Assembly: GCA_007119965.1 (NCBI GenBank)
Contig: SKOR01000077.1
Coordinates: 1 to 48,130, forward strand
Origin: Syntrophomonadaceae bacterium
Lineage (GTDB): Bacteria; Bacillota; Dethiobacteria; DTU022
DNA length: 48,130 bases
Direction of reading: 5' to 3'
Shown here: positions 34,899 through 43,613 of the stretch, one piece after another
Position numbering within the stretch: position 1 is the first letter of the stretch
Layout of the letters: each line of letters opens with the position of its first letter
Notes under the pieces: generated by a model
What the model was told of the DNA's origin: nothing
Database searches by the model: none
What the model saw: the letters and a program-made list of their open reading frames with translations, nothing else
Translations under genes and position numbers: made by a program

Positions 34899-34914
34899 GA
34901 AGGGAAGGATTTAA

Positions 34915-36666
34915 ATGAGCGACTTAAGCGCCCTGGAAAAAGATACAATATCTGAAGTTGGCAATATATCGCTGGGGGCATCGGCAACCGCCCTGTCGAC
35001 GATCCTTGATAGGGTTGTAGAGATTACTACCCCCAGCCTGGAAGTCCTTGACTTAAATAATGTCCGCCAGGAGTACCCGGTACCCTGCCTGGCCGTTAAA
35101 GTTGAATACAAATCAGGCCTGCAGGGTAGTATTATGCTGCTGATCAAGGAAGCCGATGCCTTGATTATCGCCGCCCTGATGATGAGTGAGCCTTATGAAA
35201 ATAAAAGTGGCCCCTTAAACGAGATAGAGTTGAGCGCGGTTCAGGAAGCGATGAACCAGATGATCGGTTCAATGGCCACATCGATGTCAGAGTTGTTTCA
35301 GCGCCCTATTGAGATTACCCCACCTCAAATTGAGCAATTTGATCTGGCCGGGGAAATCAGACCCCTGGAGGAAATAGTCTCTGAAGATATGGTAGTGCGG
35401 GTTGAATTTGCGATGCAGGTCGAAGATATTATCAACAGCGTGATGATCCAGGTTATCCCGATCGGGTTCGCCCGGAGTATGGCAGCTGAACTCTTAAGCG
35501 GGGAGCCCGGTACAGGACCTGACTCAGAAGAAAAGACTGTCGAAGGGGGGACAATTCCCGGCGAGGGCAGTAAACCGGACGAGTTGGTGACCCCGGCCCG
35601 TGCTGCTGAAGCGGTATCTTTCCCTGAAGCAGGATCGGATCATCCCGCCGGGTTGAGCGATTTGGAAAGAGATACCATATCCGAGGTCGGCAATATATCG
35701 CTGGGGGCATCTGCTACCGCCCTGTCAACAATATTAGACAGGATGGTTGATATTACCACTCCCGAGTTAAGCATTGTTACAGTCAGTGAAATACAGGAAA
35801 AATACCCTATTCCCTGCGTCCTGGTTGAAGTTGACTATATCACCGGCCTGGAGGGCAGGAATATGCTGCTGATCAAACAGGAAGATGCCGTGATTATAGC
35901 CGCCATAATGATGGGTGAGCCCCATGAAGGAAAAGAAGGCCCGCTAAACGAGATTGAGTTGAGCGCGGTCCAGGAAGCGATGAACCAGATGATGGGTTCG
36001 ATGGCCACATCGATGTCGGAGCTGTTCCAGAGGCCGATCGAAATATCCCCGCCGCGGATGGATTTAATTGATCTCGCTGAAAACGTGCCCCTGCTTAAAG
36101 GGCTGCAGCTGGATCAGGAAGTTGTCCATGTTGAATTTACCATTAAAGTCGAAGATGTTATAGACAGTGTAATGATCCAGATTGTCCCGGTTGAATTTGC
36201 CCGTAAAATGGCCGGAGATCTTTTGCAGGGCTATACACAACCTGATCCTTTTCCCTTGCCTGAGCCTGGGCAGGACAAAACAGAAAAAGAACCCGGGTTT
36301 GAAGCCGGGGAAACGGAGACAGCTAAAGTTGATGGCTTTCAAGCCGCCGGGTATTTTCAGCCGGAAAACTCTTCTCCAGCCTTCAGCCTGCCGGAATCGG
36401 TCGATTTGCAAAAGCTGGAAATGGTTAAAGACATACCGATGGATATAATCGTCGTTCTCGGTTCGGCCAGGTTGCCCCTGGGAGAATTGTTTTCATTGAA
36501 TACAGGCGGAATAGTTGATCTTGACTGCAATGACAACGACCCTGTTGAAATATTGGCCAATAATAAGCTTCTGGCCAGGGGGGAAGTGGTGATGATCAAT
36601 GATCAGCTGGGAGTGCGCATCACCGAAATACAGTTTGAGGAAGTGATTGAGAGTTACGGTATATAA
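34915..36666 (+). CDS. fliY: FliY-like CheY-P phosphatase with two CheC modules and a SpoA domain
   Basis: A 583-residue protein. Module one (about 1-195) and module two (about 245-440) are near copies of a CheC-type phosphatase. Each begins with DTISEVGNISLGASATALS, and each has a second site in the helix NEIELSAVQEAMNQM. Both sites fit the (D/S)xxxExxN pattern, giving four possible active sites. An acidic linker joins the modules. A second linker leads to a C-terminal SpoA domain at about 500-583 (MDIIVVLGSARLPLGELFSL, LLARGEVVMINDQLGVRITE). Usual FliY has one CheC module and an N-terminal CheY-binding peptide, which is absent here. Likely role: removal of phosphate from CheY at the C ring. 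Confidence 0.9.
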   Translation: MSDLSALEKDTISEVGNISLGASATALSTILDRVVEITTPSLEVLDLNNVRQEYPVPCLAVKVEYKSGLQGSIMLLIKEADALIIAALMMSEPYENKSGPLNEIELSAVQEAMNQMIGSMATSMSELFQRPIEITPPQIEQFDLAGEIRPLEEIVSEDMVVRVEFAMQVEDIINSVMIQVIPIGFARSMAAELLSGEPGTGPDSEEKTVEGGTIPGEGSKPDELVTPARAAEAVSFPEAGSDHPAGLSDLERDTISEVGNISLGASATALSTILDRMVDITTPELSIVTVSEIQEKYPIPCVLVEVDYITGLEGRNMLLIKQEDAVIIAAIMMGEPHEGKEGPLNEIELSAVQEAMNQMMGSMATSMSELFQRPIEISPPRMDLIDLAENVPLLKGLQLDQEVVHVEFTIKVEDVIDSVMIQIVPVEFARKMAGDLLQGYTQPDPFPLPEPGQDKTEKEPGFEAGETETAKVDGFQAAGYFQPENSSPAFSLPESVDLQKLEMVKDIPMDIIVVLGSARLPLGELFSLNTGGIVDLDCNDNDPVEILANNKLLARGEVVMINDQLGVRITEIQFEEVIESYGI

Positions 36667-36701
36667 ACACTTTTTGTTTGTATACAGGGGAGGTTAATAA
36701 G

Positions 36702-38810
36702 TTGGACGTTATGCAATATGCTGAACTGTTTCAGGCAGAGGCCGGGGAATATATGCAGGTCTTGAACCAGTGCCTCTTAAGCCTGGAAAAAAATCCGCGG
36801 GACAGGGAAGAACTGCAGGAATCATTCCGAGTTGTCCACAGCTTAAAAGGGATGGCCGGAACTATGGGCTATCAGCATGTTACCAATATAGCCCACGGCC
36901 TTGAAAACTTTATGGAAGATTTTAAAACAGGGGAACGGGAGCCCTGTCCCGAAATTCTTGATCTTCTTTTTGAAGCTGTTGACCTCCTGCAGCTGTCGCT
37001 GGAAAATCCCGAAGAGTCGAAGCCGGAGGAAAAGAAAAAATGGGATCAGCTCCAGGCTAAAATGGAAAATTACCGGGAGCACCGGGACGGTAATTCGGCT
37101 GTTGAAGACTGCGGGCAGTGTGCCGGGGACGGCACCATTAACCCGGGAGCAATGGAACTGGAATTGCTGCGCCAGGCAGAAGAAAAAGGACAGTTTCCCT
37201 GCCGTATCCTGGTTAGATTAAGGCAGGATACGGTGATGAAATCAGTGCGTGTTTATATGGTATTTAAAGTAATCGAAGATTACGGTGAAGTAGTATTAAG
37301 TTCGCCGGCGCAGCAGGAACTGGAAGAAGAAAAATTCGAGAGCTCTTTTCAGGTTATTGCTGTTCTTGAAGGTGATGGCGGAGCTGAATTTGATGAAAAA
37401 CTTCGTCAAATCAGTGATGTTGAGGAAGTTTCAATCTTACCCTGGTCGGCAGACGACGGACCTGCAGCAGCCGCTGAAGAAACCGGCGTTAAGGCTGAAC
37501 CGGGAACTGAAGAAGCAGCTGACCCCTCCCGGGTAGAAAAGGAGCCGGAAACGACTGCTGAACCGTCCTCAGGAATTTCTGAACCTGCCTCCCCGTCCGC
37601 AGAACAGGGGCAGGTCGCAAAAGCTCTCGACAAAATGGTCAGGGTAGAAACCCAGAAACTTGATGATTTAGTCAACCTGGTCGGAGAAATGGTCGTGGCC
37701 AGAACCAGGATCGCTGAAATCGGGCATGGTTTTAATGAAGACCTCGATAGCACGATCGATCAGTTGAAACGCTCAATCACAAACCTTCAGGATACGGCTA
37801 TGGGCCTGCGCATGGTCCCGATCAAGCAGGTTTTTGAACGCTTTCCGCGCATGGTCCGTGACTTATGCCGCGGGAAGGGCAAAAAAGTCCGGCTTTACAT
37901 CAGCGGGGAAGAAACCGAGCTTGACCGCTCTATTATCAATCGCTTGTCGGATCCGCTGGTGCATCTGCTGCGCAATTCTTTTGACCACGGGATTGAAACG
38001 CCCGAAGAGCGAAAAAAGAAAGGCAAAAACCACGAAGGTTCAATATACCTGCAGGCCCGTCATGAAGGCAACCAGGTCGTCATTACCGTGGAAGACGACG
38101 GCGCCGGGATCGATCCTGACCGGATTGGTGAAATAGCGGTGCAGAAAGGGGTGATCAGCAGGGCAGAACTTGGTCAGCTCAGCAAAGAAGATATGGTCAG
38201 CCTGATTTTCTTTAATGGATTCAGCACTTCGTCAGAAGTGACCGATGTCTCAGGACGGGGCGTTGGCATGGATGCGGTCAGGAACAGCATTGAAGCCCTG
38301 CACGGCACAGTTGAAGTTTTTAGTGAAATAAACGTGATGACCCGATTCGTTTTACGTCTTCCGCTGACGCTGGCCATTATTAAGACCCTGCTGGTCAAAT
38401 CGGCCGGTCAGCTTTATGCGATTCCTGTAGAAGTGATCAGGGAAAATGTTTACCTCGACCGCGAGGAGATCAAATCTATTCGTAATAGCCCCGTGGTTAA
38501 CCTGAGAGGGGAAGTGATTGCCCTTTACACCCTGAGCAGCCTGCTCGGTTTTGGCCACAGCGAGCTGCCTGAAGGAGAATGTTCTTTAGTGATTGTAGAA
38601 GCAGCTAACCGGAAAGCAGGTTTTATCGTCGACGATTTTGTCGGCCAGCAGGAGATTATGATCAAATCGCTGGGCAGTTATCTCAAGGGATTAAAAGGGA
38701 TTGCCGGGGCCACAATACTTGGTGATGGCAGCGTTACCCTGATTGTTGATGCAGCCGGTCTTTTAAATGAAGGGAGGGATCAGATTGAGCAAAACAGTAT
38801 TAGTGGTTGA
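36702..38810 (+). CDS. cheA: Chemotaxis histidine kinase CheA
   Basis: A 702-residue kinase. GGGGAGG at 36687-36693 places the start at TTG 36702 rather than TTG 36678. The P1 domain has the phosphorylated histidine at H46 in FRVVHSLKGMAGTMGY. A P2-like domain (about 155-250) and an acidic, Pro/Ala-rich linker follow. The dimerisation helices begin with QKLDDLVNLVGEMVVARTRI. The ATP site shows NSFDHGIETPEER, VEDDGAGIDPD and SGRGVGMDAVR, and the CheW-like P5 domain ends the protein. CheA phosphorylates CheY and CheB. The end overlaps cheY by 26 bases. No chemoreceptor gene is in the window. Confidence 0.97.
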   Translation: MDVMQYAELFQAEAGEYMQVLNQCLLSLEKNPRDREELQESFRVVHSLKGMAGTMGYQHVTNIAHGLENFMEDFKTGEREPCPEILDLLFEAVDLLQLSLENPEESKPEEKKKWDQLQAKMENYREHRDGNSAVEDCGQCAGDGTINPGAMELELLRQAEEKGQFPCRILVRLRQDTVMKSVRVYMVFKVIEDYGEVVLSSPAQQELEEEKFESSFQVIAVLEGDGGAEFDEKLRQISDVEEVSILPWSADDGPAAAAEETGVKAEPGTEEAADPSRVEKEPETTAEPSSGISEPASPSAEQGQVAKALDKMVRVETQKLDDLVNLVGEMVVARTRIAEIGHGFNEDLDSTIDQLKRSITNLQDTAMGLRMVPIKQVFERFPRMVRDLCRGKGKKVRLYISGEETELDRSIINRLSDPLVHLLRNSFDHGIETPEERKKKGKNHEGSIYLQARHEGNQVVITVEDDGAGIDPDRIGEIAVQKGVISRAELGQLSKEDMVSLIFFNGFSTSSEVTDVSGRGVGMDAVRNSIEALHGTVEVFSEINVMTRFVLRLPLTLAIIKTLLVKSAGQLYAIPVEVIRENVYLDREEIKSIRNSPVVNLRGEVIALYTLSSLLGFGHSELPEGECSLVIVEAANRKAGFIVDDFVGQQEIMIKSLGSYLKGLKGIAGATILGDGSVTLIVDAAGLLNEGRDQIEQNSISG

Positions 38811-39147
38811 TGACACTGCATTTATGAGGATGACTTTAAAAAATCAGCTTGAAAAAAACGGGTATGAAGTAGTCGGTGAAGGTGAGGACGGCCTCAGGGG
38901 AGTTGAACTCTATAAGCAGCTTAAACCTTCACTGGTAACAATGGATATAACCATGCCCAATATGGATGGAATTACGGCAACGAAAGAAATACTCGGGTTT
39001 GATCCAAACGCCACAGTGATAGTAGTCAGCGCCATGGGGCAGAAGAGCCTTGTAATCGATGCCTTGAACGCGGGAGCCAAGGATTTTGTAGTTAAGCCAT
39101 TCCAGCCGGATCGTATAGCCGAGGCGCTGGCTAAGATCGGCGGTTAG
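38785..39147 (+). CDS. cheY: Chemotaxis response regulator CheY
   Basis: A 120-residue single receiver domain. The start at TTG 38785 has GGGAGGG seven bases upstream and lies inside the end of cheA. Acidic residues D9 and D10 (VVDDTAFMR), phospho-acceptor D54 (TMDITMPNMDG), S82 and K104 (FVVKPF) are all in place. CheY-P binds FliM, and here probably the N-terminal peptide of the second FliN. The likely phosphatase is the two-CheC FliY immediately upstream of cheA. Confidence 0.96.
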   Translation: MSKTVLVVDDTAFMRMTLKNQLEKNGYEVVGEGEDGLRGVELYKQLKPSLVTMDITMPNMDGITATKEILGFDPNATVIVVSAMGQKSLVIDALNAGAKDFVVKPFQPDRIAEALAKIGG

Positions 39148-39216
39148 TAAAATATTCCGGACAGGGAACCAATAACTGCCGGGGTTAGCTCTGCTTAAGG
39201 CTGCAGGAGGTTGTCG

Positions 39217-39705
39217 ATGGAAACAGTTCATGTAAAAATTGCTGATCTGGCTGTAAAAAAAGATGACGGGGTATTGGTTACTTTTGGCCTCGGTTCGTGC
39301 GTGGGGATAGCCATTTATGACCAAAAAAGCAGTGTGGGTGGTTTGGCCCATATTCTCTTAAATGACAGCACCAAGTTTGTCAGGCCGAATGTCACCAGCG
39401 CCAACCCTGCAAAATTTGCAGATACCGCTATCCCCCACCTGGTGGAGAAAATGGAGGCCATGGGGGCCCGCAAGCAAAACATGATTGCCAGGCTGGCAGG
39501 CGGAGCAAGCCTCTTTAACTTTAAAACACCCTCAGGCAGTGTTGGCGATAAAAACATTGAAACAGTTCGTTTTACACTGAAAAAAGAAGGCATCAGGATC
39601 GCCTCCGAGGAGGTTGGGGGCAGCTGCGGCCGGACCATGCGTCTGTTTGTCAATAGTGGTGAAGTGACTATAACAACAGCAGGCAAAGGAGCAATGAAAA
39701 AGTGA
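39217..39705 (+). CDS. cheD: Chemoreceptor glutamine deamidase CheD
   Basis: A 162-residue protein starting at ATG 39217 behind AGGAGG. The catalytic residues known from the Thermotoga family member are visible: T22 and C28 in VTFGLGSCVGIAIYD and H45 in GGLAHILL. CheD deamidates receptor glutamines and usually partners CheC; no separate cheC gene occurs here, so the CheC modules of FliY may be its partner. The stop overlaps cheB (GTGA). Confidence 0.95.
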   Translation: METVHVKIADLAVKKDDGVLVTFGLGSCVGIAIYDQKSSVGGLAHILLNDSTKFVRPNVTSANPAKFADTAIPHLVEKMEAMGARKQNMIARLAGGASLFNFKTPSGSVGDKNIETVRFTLKKEGIRIASEEVGGSCGRTMRLFVNSGEVTITTAGKGAMKK

Positions 39706-40757
39706 GAAAGGTTCGCGTTTTAATTGTTGAAGATTCAGCATTAATGCGCCGGGTAATTGGAGACATAATCCGCGGCCACCCTGAACTTGAACTGCTGGCA
39801 ACAGCAAGGGACGGGCTTGACGCTCTGGAGAAGATTAAGGCAAACAAGCCTGATGTTGTCACCATGGATCTGGATATGCCCCGCATGGGCGGGCTTGAAA
39901 CGCTGCGCCGCGTTATGGCTGAAATGCCTTTGCCGGTGATCATGATTAGCAGCCATACCAAATCCGGCAGTGAAAGCACCCTGCAGGCGCTGGACGCCGG
40001 GGCTGTGGACTTTATTTCCAAGCCGTTTTCCAGTACTTCCACTGAGTCGATGGAAGAACTGGAAAATATATTGCCGCAGAAAATTATTGCTGCCTCCTCG
40101 GCATGTGTAGGGCTGATTGCTGACAAAAAAATTATTCCGGTTAAAGCAGCCGGTTCCGGGGGACCAGCCCGGCGTCCGTATAGCACACCGCGGGTCATAG
40201 TGGCCATTGGCGCATCGACCGGCGGCCCCAGGGCCCTGGAAGCTGTTTTTAGCGCTTTGCCGGCTGACCTGCCGGCTGCAGTTCTCCTTTCTCAACATAT
40301 GCCGCCCGGGTTTACGCTCTCCTTTTCCCAGCGGCTTAATATGATTTCCACCCTGCAGGTTAAGGAAGCAGAAAAAGGAGACCACCTTCTGGCAGGGCAT
40401 GCCCTTGTTGCGCCGGGTGGCTTTCACATGATCGTAAGCAGGGGTGGAATTGTCCTTGATTCCGGCCCGAAAATAAACTATGTCCGGCCTTCAATTGATG
40501 TTATGCTCGAATCACTAATATCATGCGAGCAAAAAGTGTTAGTGGTGATTATGACCGGAATGGGTAAAGACGGGGCAGCAGGCGCTGCAGTGCTGAAAAG
40601 CATAAAAAAGGATACCATCCTCCTGGCCCAGGACCCGTCGACGGCCCTGATCTCCAGCATGCCTGAAGGTTTAATAAAAAGCGGTTTATGTGATCATCAG
40701 GCCCCGCTTTCTAACCTGGCCTGTGAAATTAGCCGTTACGCCCGAATTTTAGCCTGA
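39702..40757 (+). CDS. cheB: Chemoreceptor methylesterase CheB
   Basis: A 351-residue protein starting at GTG 39702, overlapping cheD by four bases. The receiver domain has IVEDSALMRRVI and the acceptor D56 in TMDLDMPRMGG. The methylesterase domain contains the serine motif IGASTGGPRALEAVF, the histidine in LSQHMPPGF and the aspartate in MTGMGKDGA. CheB removes methyl groups from receptors under CheA control. CheR follows, completing the adaptation pair. Confidence 0.97.
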   Translation: MRKVRVLIVEDSALMRRVIGDIIRGHPELELLATARDGLDALEKIKANKPDVVTMDLDMPRMGGLETLRRVMAEMPLPVIMISSHTKSGSESTLQALDAGAVDFISKPFSSTSTESMEELENILPQKIIAASSACVGLIADKKIIPVKAAGSGGPARRPYSTPRVIVAIGASTGGPRALEAVFSALPADLPAAVLLSQHMPPGFTLSFSQRLNMISTLQVKEAEKGDHLLAGHALVAPGGFHMIVSRGGIVLDSGPKINYVRPSIDVMLESLISCEQKVLVVIMTGMGKDGAAGAAVLKSIKKDTILLAQDPSTALISSMPEGLIKSGLCDHQAPLSNLACEISRYARILA

Positions 40758-40802
40758 TTTTCATGAAAGATATTATATGGATAAAGAAAGGGGCCTCAGC
40801 TT

Positions 40803-41591
40803 TTGAAAGATACCTGGGATTTCAAGCGTTTTAAAAAAGAATTTAATCAATATACCGGCCTTGACCTGGAGTGCTATAAGGATAAACAGATGGAAAGAAG
40901 GATTGGGCAGCTAATCGATCGCGAAGGCTATGACGACCTTTCTTCATTTTTTAAAGCCTTAAAGACCAGCGACGACAACCTGCATAAATTTTATAGCTAC
41001 CTGACGATAAATACATCGGTCTTTTACAGGGATACCAAGATTTACGATTACCTGCAGAAGGAAGTCCTGCCTGATATTCTGAATAAATTTGACCGCCTCA
41101 GCATATGGAGCGTTGGTTGTTCTCATGGAGAAGAGCCTTACACCATAGCACTGATCCTTGACGATCTTAAATCACTGGGCAGGGCAAAAATATATGCCAG
41201 CGATATTGATGATAGGGCCCTTGAAATGGCCCGTGAAGGCCGGTATGCTCCCAACCTGCTTGAAAAAGTCCCGCCACAGATCCTCAAATCAGGCTTTACT
41301 GAGAAAAACGGGCACTATTATCTAAATCAAAGATATAAACAGGCGGTATCTTTTCAAAAACAAAATTTCCTAAGCCCGATTTATAAAAACATGTCCAAGA
41401 TGCACCTGGCTCTCTGCAGGAATGTTTTTATCTATTTTAAAGTAGAAATCCAGGAATGGATAATTGAACAGGTATCAGAGCTGATCCCCAAAGGTGGTTA
41501 TTTCATTATTGGTTGTGCTGAATTTATCAATAAGCCGGAAAGATTTAAATTGGAAAGGCAGATACCATCGGTTTATCAGAAAACAGGTTAA
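40803..41591 (+). CDS. cheR: Chemoreceptor methyltransferase CheR
   Basis: A 262-residue protein starting at TTG 40803 with GAAAGGGG upstream. The N-terminal helical domain ends at about residue 75 with YSYLTINTSVFYRDTKIYDY. The S-adenosylmethionine site includes SVGCSHGEEPYTIALIL and YASDIDDRALEMAREGRY, and the later CRNVFIYFKVEIQE is standard. It methylates receptor glutamates. Length is normal for CheR. Confidence 0.96.
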   Translation: MKDTWDFKRFKKEFNQYTGLDLECYKDKQMERRIGQLIDREGYDDLSSFFKALKTSDDNLHKFYSYLTINTSVFYRDTKIYDYLQKEVLPDILNKFDRLSIWSVGCSHGEEPYTIALILDDLKSLGRAKIYASDIDDRALEMAREGRYAPNLLEKVPPQILKSGFTEKNGHYYLNQRYKQAVSFQKQNFLSPIYKNMSKMHLALCRNVFIYFKVEIQEWIIEQVSELIPKGGYFIIGCAEFINKPERFKLERQIPSVYQKTG

Positions 41592-41665
41592 TCATAACCC
41601 GGCTGTTAATGCTTTGCTGGCCGGGCAGGATTCGGTTTTCCAATACCGTTTTCATGGAGGGCTAA

Positions 41666-42490
41666 ATGTTTGGAAAACGCAGGCTGACCATCTTAACCTA
41701 CTTTCTTGCTGTTTTCATATTTCTGCTGACCCTTTCCGGTGATGGGGCAGCATTGCTGCAGGGTTTGGACAGGATGCGTTCCGGTAATAAAGCTTCAGCA
41801 GAGTTGGATATAGCTTCTGCGCGGACTGAAAAACTGCTGATGGAAGGGACCCCATGGGAAACAACTCTTTACATTATAGGTTCTCCCGTGGAAGGACCGA
41901 CGGTGATGGTCATCGGTGGCATTCACGGCGATGAACCGGCCGGTTACCTGGCGGCAGAAAGTATCGTATCCTGGGCTGTGGATCGCGGCACCCTGCTTGT
42001 TTTACCCAGGGCCAATATGCCGGCTGTTGCCGAACAGAAAAGAAGCGTTTCGGGCAGTGCAGACTTAAACCGGTCATTTCCCGGTTCTGATCGTAGTGAT
42101 GATCAAACAGCCAGGCTTGCTGCCGCTATTTTTGGCGTGATGCAGGAATATGAACCTGACTGGGTTGTTGACCTGCATGAAGCTGACCATTGTGAATATA
42201 AATCGCCGGGGGCTTTAGGTCAGACTTTTATATATCCTTATGAATCATCCGGGCTGGATATCGTCAAGGAGCTGCTTATAGCGGTAAACCGTACCATCTA
42301 CCTGGAGGAATACAACTTTATGCTTTTAAGGGGGGCGGCTCACGGCACCGCTATTGAAACAGCGCAGTTAAGCGGGTCGGAAGCGATAATTATTGAAACC
42401 TGCAAGCAGATGGATCTATCCGAAAGGGTGAAGTACCAACGACAGGTTGTATCTTCCCTGCTTTACCTGCTCGGGGTTGCCGTATTTTAA
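41666..42490 (+). CDS. M14-type zinc metallohydrolase (carboxypeptidase or deacylase), membrane-anchored
   Basis: A 274-residue protein with GGAGGG upstream. A basic N-terminus and one hydrophobic stretch (ILTYFLAVFIFLLTL) form a signal anchor or signal peptide. Zinc ligands fit the M14/AstE-ASPA fold: H87 and E90 in GGIHGDEPAG and H171 in VVDLHEADH. The substrate motif DLNRSFPG and a probable catalytic E244 in IIIETCKQM are also present. Relatives trim peptidoglycan peptides or remove acyl groups. An enzyme of this kind is not a normal flagellar gene. Located outside the membrane, it could modify the cell wall or a surface glycan, but the substrate is unknown. Confidence 0.75.
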   Translation: MFGKRRLTILTYFLAVFIFLLTLSGDGAALLQGLDRMRSGNKASAELDIASARTEKLLMEGTPWETTLYIIGSPVEGPTVMVIGGIHGDEPAGYLAAESIVSWAVDRGTLLVLPRANMPAVAEQKRSVSGSADLNRSFPGSDRSDDQTARLAAAIFGVMQEYEPDWVVDLHEADHCEYKSPGALGQTFIYPYESSGLDIVKELLIAVNRTIYLEEYNFMLLRGAAHGTAIETAQLSGSEAIIIETCKQMDLSERVKYQRQVVSSLLYLLGVAVF

Positions 42491-42509
42491 TCAGGAAGAG
42501 GTGGGCTGT

Positions 42510-43214
42510 TTGAACAGCAGGATCATGGATGTTCTTTTCCGCGACCCGGTTATTAATCGTCTTGCCGCGGGCAGAACCGCTACCGGAAAAGGAAACCTAC
42601 CCCTCAACCTGGTGGCTAAAGTAACGGCGCTGAAGGGCGAAGCTGCCACCCTGCGCTGGCAGGGCGGAGTATTTACTGCCGTGCTAAATGCCCGGGCTCT
42701 ACCCGGTGAAACCCTGCTCCTGGAATACAACGGGATCAGGAAGGGGCATTCCCACTACCGGATAACGGCCCGCTTAAACACAGCAGCCGACAGTGTTAAA
42801 ACCACTGTCCGTGAATCTGCCGAGCCCCAGTTGTTCGGCTTGATGCCCGGGACGGGAGGCGAGCAAGGTGCTGTCCCGGCGTTGGTCCGCTTTTTGCCCC
42901 CGGAAAAACAGGACAGCAAAACAGCTGAAGAAGTAGATCCCCTGCTGGAACTTTTTGTTGATACGGAAAACTTTGGGCTGGTTTTAATACGCTTCTATTA
43001 TCATAATGATGATCGTCTGGAGTGCCGTTTTATTGTTGAATCTTATCAGGCGGGCCGGGCTTTGCAGCTTGAAGCAGACAGCCTGACAGCCGAAAGCGGG
43101 GCCGGCAGGGAAGAAGAAAAACCTGCATCGCTGCGCTGGTCGGTCGGCAACCTAAGGCAGGTTGCTGTGGAAGTATTGCACCAGGGCGGTTTAAGCCTGA
43201 ACGCCCGGGCTTAA
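42510..43214 (+). CDS. FliK-like hypothetical protein paired with an FlhB-like gene
   Basis: A 234-residue protein. The frame is open from TTG 42447 but TTG 42510 has GAGGTGG five bases upstream and avoids overlap with the M14-like gene. The N-terminal part (LVAKVTALKGEAATLRWQGG, ALPGETLLLEY) and the C-terminal part (LLELFVDTENFGLVLIRFYY, LECRFIVESYQAGRALQL) have the spacing of FliK-type hook-length control domains, though identity is too weak to be sure. The gene pair with the FlhB-like protein downstream matches ylqG-ylqH of Bacillus. The specific function is unknown. Confidence 0.55.
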   Translation: MNSRIMDVLFRDPVINRLAAGRTATGKGNLPLNLVAKVTALKGEAATLRWQGGVFTAVLNARALPGETLLLEYNGIRKGHSHYRITARLNTAADSVKTTVRESAEPQLFGLMPGTGGEQGAVPALVRFLPPEKQDSKTAEEVDPLLELFVDTENFGLVLIRFYYHNDDRLECRFIVESYQAGRALQLEADSLTAESGAGREEEKPASLRWSVGNLRQVAVEVLHQGGLSLNARA

Positions 43215-43228
43215 AGGAGCTGAAAATT

Positions 43229-43522
43229 TTGTTTGAGGAGCACAATAAAAAAAGAAGCGGGGTCCGCAGGGCGGTTGCCCTGCGCTATCAACCCGCCAAA
43301 AAAAAAGCTCCCACCGTGTCGGCTGCCGGCCGCGGCTGGTTGGCGGAGCGGATCATTACCCTGGCTAAAGACAACAAGATACCGATAGTGGAAGATACAG
43401 CCCTGGCAGAATTCCTGGGCAGCCTTTCTCCCGGGGATGAAGTTCCGCAGGAACTCTATGAGGCTGTAGCGGCTGTTTATGCTTTTGTCATGGAAGCAGA
43501 TCGCCGCAAAGGGAGCGGTTAA
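43229..43522 (+). CDS. FlhB C-terminal domain homologue (YlqH/FlhX type)
   Basis: A 97-residue protein starting at TTG 43229 with AAAGGAG upstream. It aligns with the cytoplasmic end of FlhB: AVALRYQPAKKKAPTVSAAG, then ERIITLAKDNKIPIVEDTAL and LGSLSPGDEVPQELYEAVAA. The autocleavage NPT(H/E) site and all membrane segments are missing, so it corresponds to a stand-alone FlhB-CC-like piece. Such proteins can partly replace the cleaved C-terminal piece of FlhB in some bacteria. It lies 14 bases after the FliK-like gene, and the two probably act together. Confidence 0.88.
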   Translation: MFEEHNKKRSGVRRAVALRYQPAKKKAPTVSAAGRGWLAERIITLAKDNKIPIVEDTALAEFLGSLSPGDEVPQELYEAVAAVYAFVMEADRRKGSG

Positions 43523-43613
43523 AATTGTATGAGGGCGTCTCTACGGGCCGGCCTTGCCGGCTAATGTGCAGACAACCAAACCGTAAGTAAAATGATAAAA
43601 GGGGAAAGGGGTT

